Position numbers and translations under genes: made by a program
NCBI GenBank assembly: GCA_949840935.1
Contig: CATKXX010000016.1
Location: 1-62,070 of the forward strand
DNA: 62,070 nucleotides
Source of the DNA: an uncultured Acetatifactor sp.
GTDB lineage: Bacteria; Bacillota; Clostridia; Lachnospirales; Lachnospiraceae
Direction of reading: 5' to 3'
Shown here: piece by piece, positions 60,194 through 62,070 of the stretch
Layout: each line of letters starts with the position of its first letter
How positions within the stretch are numbered: position 1 is the stretch's first letter
The notes under the pieces: generated by a model
Told to the model about the DNA's origin: nothing
Seen by the model: the letters and a program-made list of their open reading frames with translations, nothing else
The model's database searches: none

Positions 60194-61813
60194 TCATTTC
60201 ACAACCAAGCTTTCGCCCATCCCGCTTTTCAAATTCCTGCATTCAGTATATCCGTTCTCTCCCTTCAAGTCAACCTTTCGGCCCTTTCTCAGCGCCGCCT
60301 CCGAAATACCCAGCACTGCAAATACAAGCGGTGTGGATACGGTCTGCTGGAAGCTCACCACCCCATAGACACAATAGCCCGAGACAGCCAGGATCCCAAG
60401 GAGCGCAGACGGATCCCTGCGGGCGCTTTTCCAGAGACGGATAAAAAGCGTCGCAAAAATCCCCCCATAGGAAACCAGCCCCAGGATCCCCTGGTTCACC
60501 AGTATGTTCAGCCATTCATTGTGGGCATTGGCATAAAGAGCCGTCTCCCACTTTCCTGTAGCGTGTAAAATTTCATTCACGGGATATCGGGCATACGCTG
60601 CATTGCTGAAACAGTCCGGCCCCGCCCCGACCAAATGTTCCACAAAGCTTCCCCGGGCGTAGGTTCCCAGGCTGATCCGCCACAGCGCCCCCCTGCCGTT
60701 TCCCCAGGAATCCGTAATTCGGAGCAGCTCCTTCTCTCCCAGGACAACCCAGACGCCCTCCCACACCTGGCACGCCAGAATCACAGCCGCACCGGATACA
60801 AGCAGTGCTCCCGCTGCCCACAGCGCGGCCTTTTTTACCCTTCCACTTTTCAGCCTGTCCTCGCAGCCCTTCCTTTCCCGAAAATATAGCAACACGAGCA
60901 GCACTGCAAGGACGGCAAGAGCAGCGGGCCAGCCCCTCCAGAACAAGAACCCGCCCAGGGAACCGTCCTCCACCAGCACCAGCCCTCTGAACCGGATACA
61001 ATATTGCCCCATCAGCGCCGCTGCCGGGCAGCAGGCCATCACTCTCAGAAAGCGGAAAAGCCTTCTCCTGTCCTCCAGCGCCCAGAACAGGAGGACTGCC
61101 GCTTCCGCCAGGGCGATCAGGTAGCCTCCTTCGCTTCCCTGAGTCAAAAGGGTCCAGAAAAAGAGCAGGCTTCCCGCAAGGCCCGCCGCCTGCCGGATCC
61201 TGCCTTCCATACAGGTAAAGCAGAGACAGACCGAAGACGCCACGCTGACGTAGCCGCAGTACCAATTCTGATTTCCGATTGTGGACAGAAAATGCTCTCT
61301 GTCCCAATCGCTCAGGCCCTCCACTACCGAAAGCGGATCAAAGACATACCGGTTCAGGATTCCAAGGGCCATGACAATGACAGCGCCTGTAAAAAAAGCC
61401 CACAGGACTCCCGACAATTCCTCCCCCCATCTGGATACCGCGAAATAGATCCACACAAACATCAGCTGGGACAAAAGCCCCATATACCATCCCGGGGCTC
61501 CCCACCAGGCCCTGTACCTGTCCCCTGAGAAGCACCATGACAGGACAGCGCCCGCGCCATAACACAGCGCCATGATATCCGTACCGGAAAACAGAGGCGC
61601 CCTTTTCTCCGCATGACTCTTTGAAACCGCCAGCACTGCCAGCAGTATCACTGTCACCAGTATAAAAAACAGCGTCACATTGCGAAAAAAACGATATTTT
61701 ACATTGCCGATCATAGCGTAGCCGTTTTCCATATACAACGGCAGAACCAGCAAGATCAGCACCAGGTATACTTTTATTGTGGTTTTTAATGCCTCCTGCA
61801 CTCTGGCGCCCAT
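60194..61813 (-). CDS. O-antigen-ligase-like membrane protein (Wzy_C family)
   Basis: 539 residues with about 12-13 TM helices. The Wzy_C pattern appears as TQGSEGGYLIALAEAAVLL in the middle and, on an outer loop, the ligase-type H motif NAHNEWLNILVNQGILGLV. Members ligate or polymerise surface polysaccharides or glycosylate teichoic acids outside the membrane; the substrate here is unknown. ATG 61813 follows GGAGAAAA. The longer open frame upstream is the hairpin repeat at 61824. Confidence 0.8.
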   Translation of the reverse strand: MGARVQEALKTTIKVYLVLILLVLPLYMENGYAMIGNVKYRFFRNVTLFFILVTVILLAVLAVSKSHAEKRAPLFSGTDIMALCYGAGAVLSWCFSGDRYRAWWGAPGWYMGLLSQLMFVWIYFAVSRWGEELSGVLWAFFTGAVIVMALGILNRYVFDPLSVVEGLSDWDREHFLSTIGNQNWYCGYVSVASSVCLCFTCMEGRIRQAAGLAGSLLFFWTLLTQGSEGGYLIALAEAAVLLFWALEDRRRLFRFLRVMACCPAAALMGQYCIRFRGLVLVEDGSLGGFLFWRGWPAALAVLAVLLVLLYFRERKGCEDRLKSGRVKKAALWAAGALLVSGAAVILACQVWEGVWVVLGEKELLRITDSWGNGRGALWRISLGTYARGSFVEHLVGAGPDCFSNAAYARYPVNEILHATGKWETALYANAHNEWLNILVNQGILGLVSYGGIFATLFIRLWKSARRDPSALLGILAVSGYCVYGVVSFQQTVSTPLVFAVLGISEAALRKGRKVDLKGENGYTECRNLKSGMGESLVVK

Positions 61814-61823
61814 TTTTTCTCCA

Positions 61824-61927
61824 TTTCTGCGCTGCTCAAGAAGGTGTGTAAACACCCCTCTTTGTGCAAAGCCATACATGGCTTACGAGTTTGTGTCAAG
61901 TCATTTATGACTTTGCAGCGCGCAGAC
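61824..61927. repeat. Multi-hairpin repeat, copy C (most complete)
   Basis: 104 bases with near-inverted ends (TCTGCGCTGC left, GCAGCGCGCAGA right) and three internal palindromes: GTGTAAACAC, AAGCCATACATGGCTT and GTCATTTATGAC. It is close to copies at 21943 and 14334. On the minus strand its left edge ends 11 bases before the start codon at 61813, so it is the 5' leader of that gene. Confidence 0.75.
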
Positions 61928-61945
61928 ACAAATCTCTGCCGCACA

Positions 61946-61967
61946 TAAAAAATAGGCTTCGCCTATT
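61946..61967 (-). terminator. Terminator for a minus-strand gene beyond the window
   Basis: AATAGGC-GAA-GCCTATT followed by TTTTTATG on the minus strand. A second perfect stem, CCCCTCAA/TTGAGGGG, is at 61979-61996. Nothing else is recognised up to 62070. Confidence 0.6.
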
Positions 61968-62070
61968 CAACTCCCCTGCCCCTCAATCTTGAGGGGTGGG
62001 GTTGCTTTCTGCCTTTCATTCCCTCATAATAGTCTTATGAACATCCTTCAAAAGATTTTTAAAGAACACT

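Overview
The window looks like chromosome of an anaerobic gut Firmicute, most likely a Lachnospiraceae-type clostridium. Reasons: strong GGAGG ribosome sites on most genes, a T-box leader, a B12-independent (glycyl radical) propanediol microcompartment, lantibiotic-immunity-style and FtsX-type ABC modules each with a two-component system, and many small hairpin repeats and minisatellites. No rRNA, tRNA or CRISPR array was found.

Layout. 1-130: edge of an IS256-like element. 0.25-7.2 kb (minus): AT-rich, tightly overlapping three-gene operon encoding an ADP-ribosyltransferase-like/SLATT-like two-TM protein, a 1536-residue HD + GHKL ATPase and an ImmA/IrrE metallopeptidase; I read this as a candidate undescribed conflict/defence system. 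8.1-14 kb: AraC regulator, DUF4272 protein, NYN-domain protein, XRE regulator, a decayed AAA/PD-(D/E)XK gene and a small DUF1871-like protein. 14-16.4 kb: MITE-like and hairpin repeats, then a YtrA-type GntR/ABC operon. 16.5-22 kb: MacB-like ATPase, FtsX permease and their two-component system. 22-27.2 kb: acyltransferase with an XRE-AbrB regulator, then a TrpXYZ-type ABC transporter behind a tryptophan (TGG) T-box. 27.2-29.3 kb: YqeY, a Fic protein with an operator-rich promoter, a LysR remnant and a structured intergenic element. 29.4-34.4 kb: two-component system divergent from a LanFEG-like ABC transporter. 34.4-39.6 kb: MGMT-like, XRE, DUF1062, GNAT and QueG-like genes, a GNAT remnant and a DUF1016 (YhcG) nuclease.

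39.6-57.9 kb (minus): a GRM5-like bacterial microcompartment locus. The glycyl radical propanediol dehydratase, its radical SAM activase, a nucleoside phosphorylase, a HAD phosphatase and an AAA/PD-(D/E)XK gene follow one sigma-A promoter. A second promoter drives fuculose-1-phosphate aldolase, a GlcG-like protein, CoA-acylating aldehyde dehydrogenase, alcohol dehydrogenase, four BMC-H, PduL, EutN, a PduS/RnfC-like protein, BMC-T (PduT-like), a DeoR regulator, a ParA ATPase and a disordered Ala/Lys/Glu-rich protein. Inferred flow: fuculose/rhamnulose-1-phosphate to DHAP + lactaldehyde; lactaldehyde to 1,2-propanediol, then propionaldehyde, then propionyl-CoA/propionyl-phosphate and propanol. 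Encapsulation-peptide-like helices are visible on the aldolase, GlcG-like, ALDH, ADH and PduL proteins. The ParA pair may position the compartments.

58-62 kb: a two-gene AAA ATPase/putative nuclease pair (second defence candidate) and an O-antigen-ligase-like polymerase. Start codons were chosen by eye from ribosome-binding sites. All family calls come from motif recognition, with no database search.
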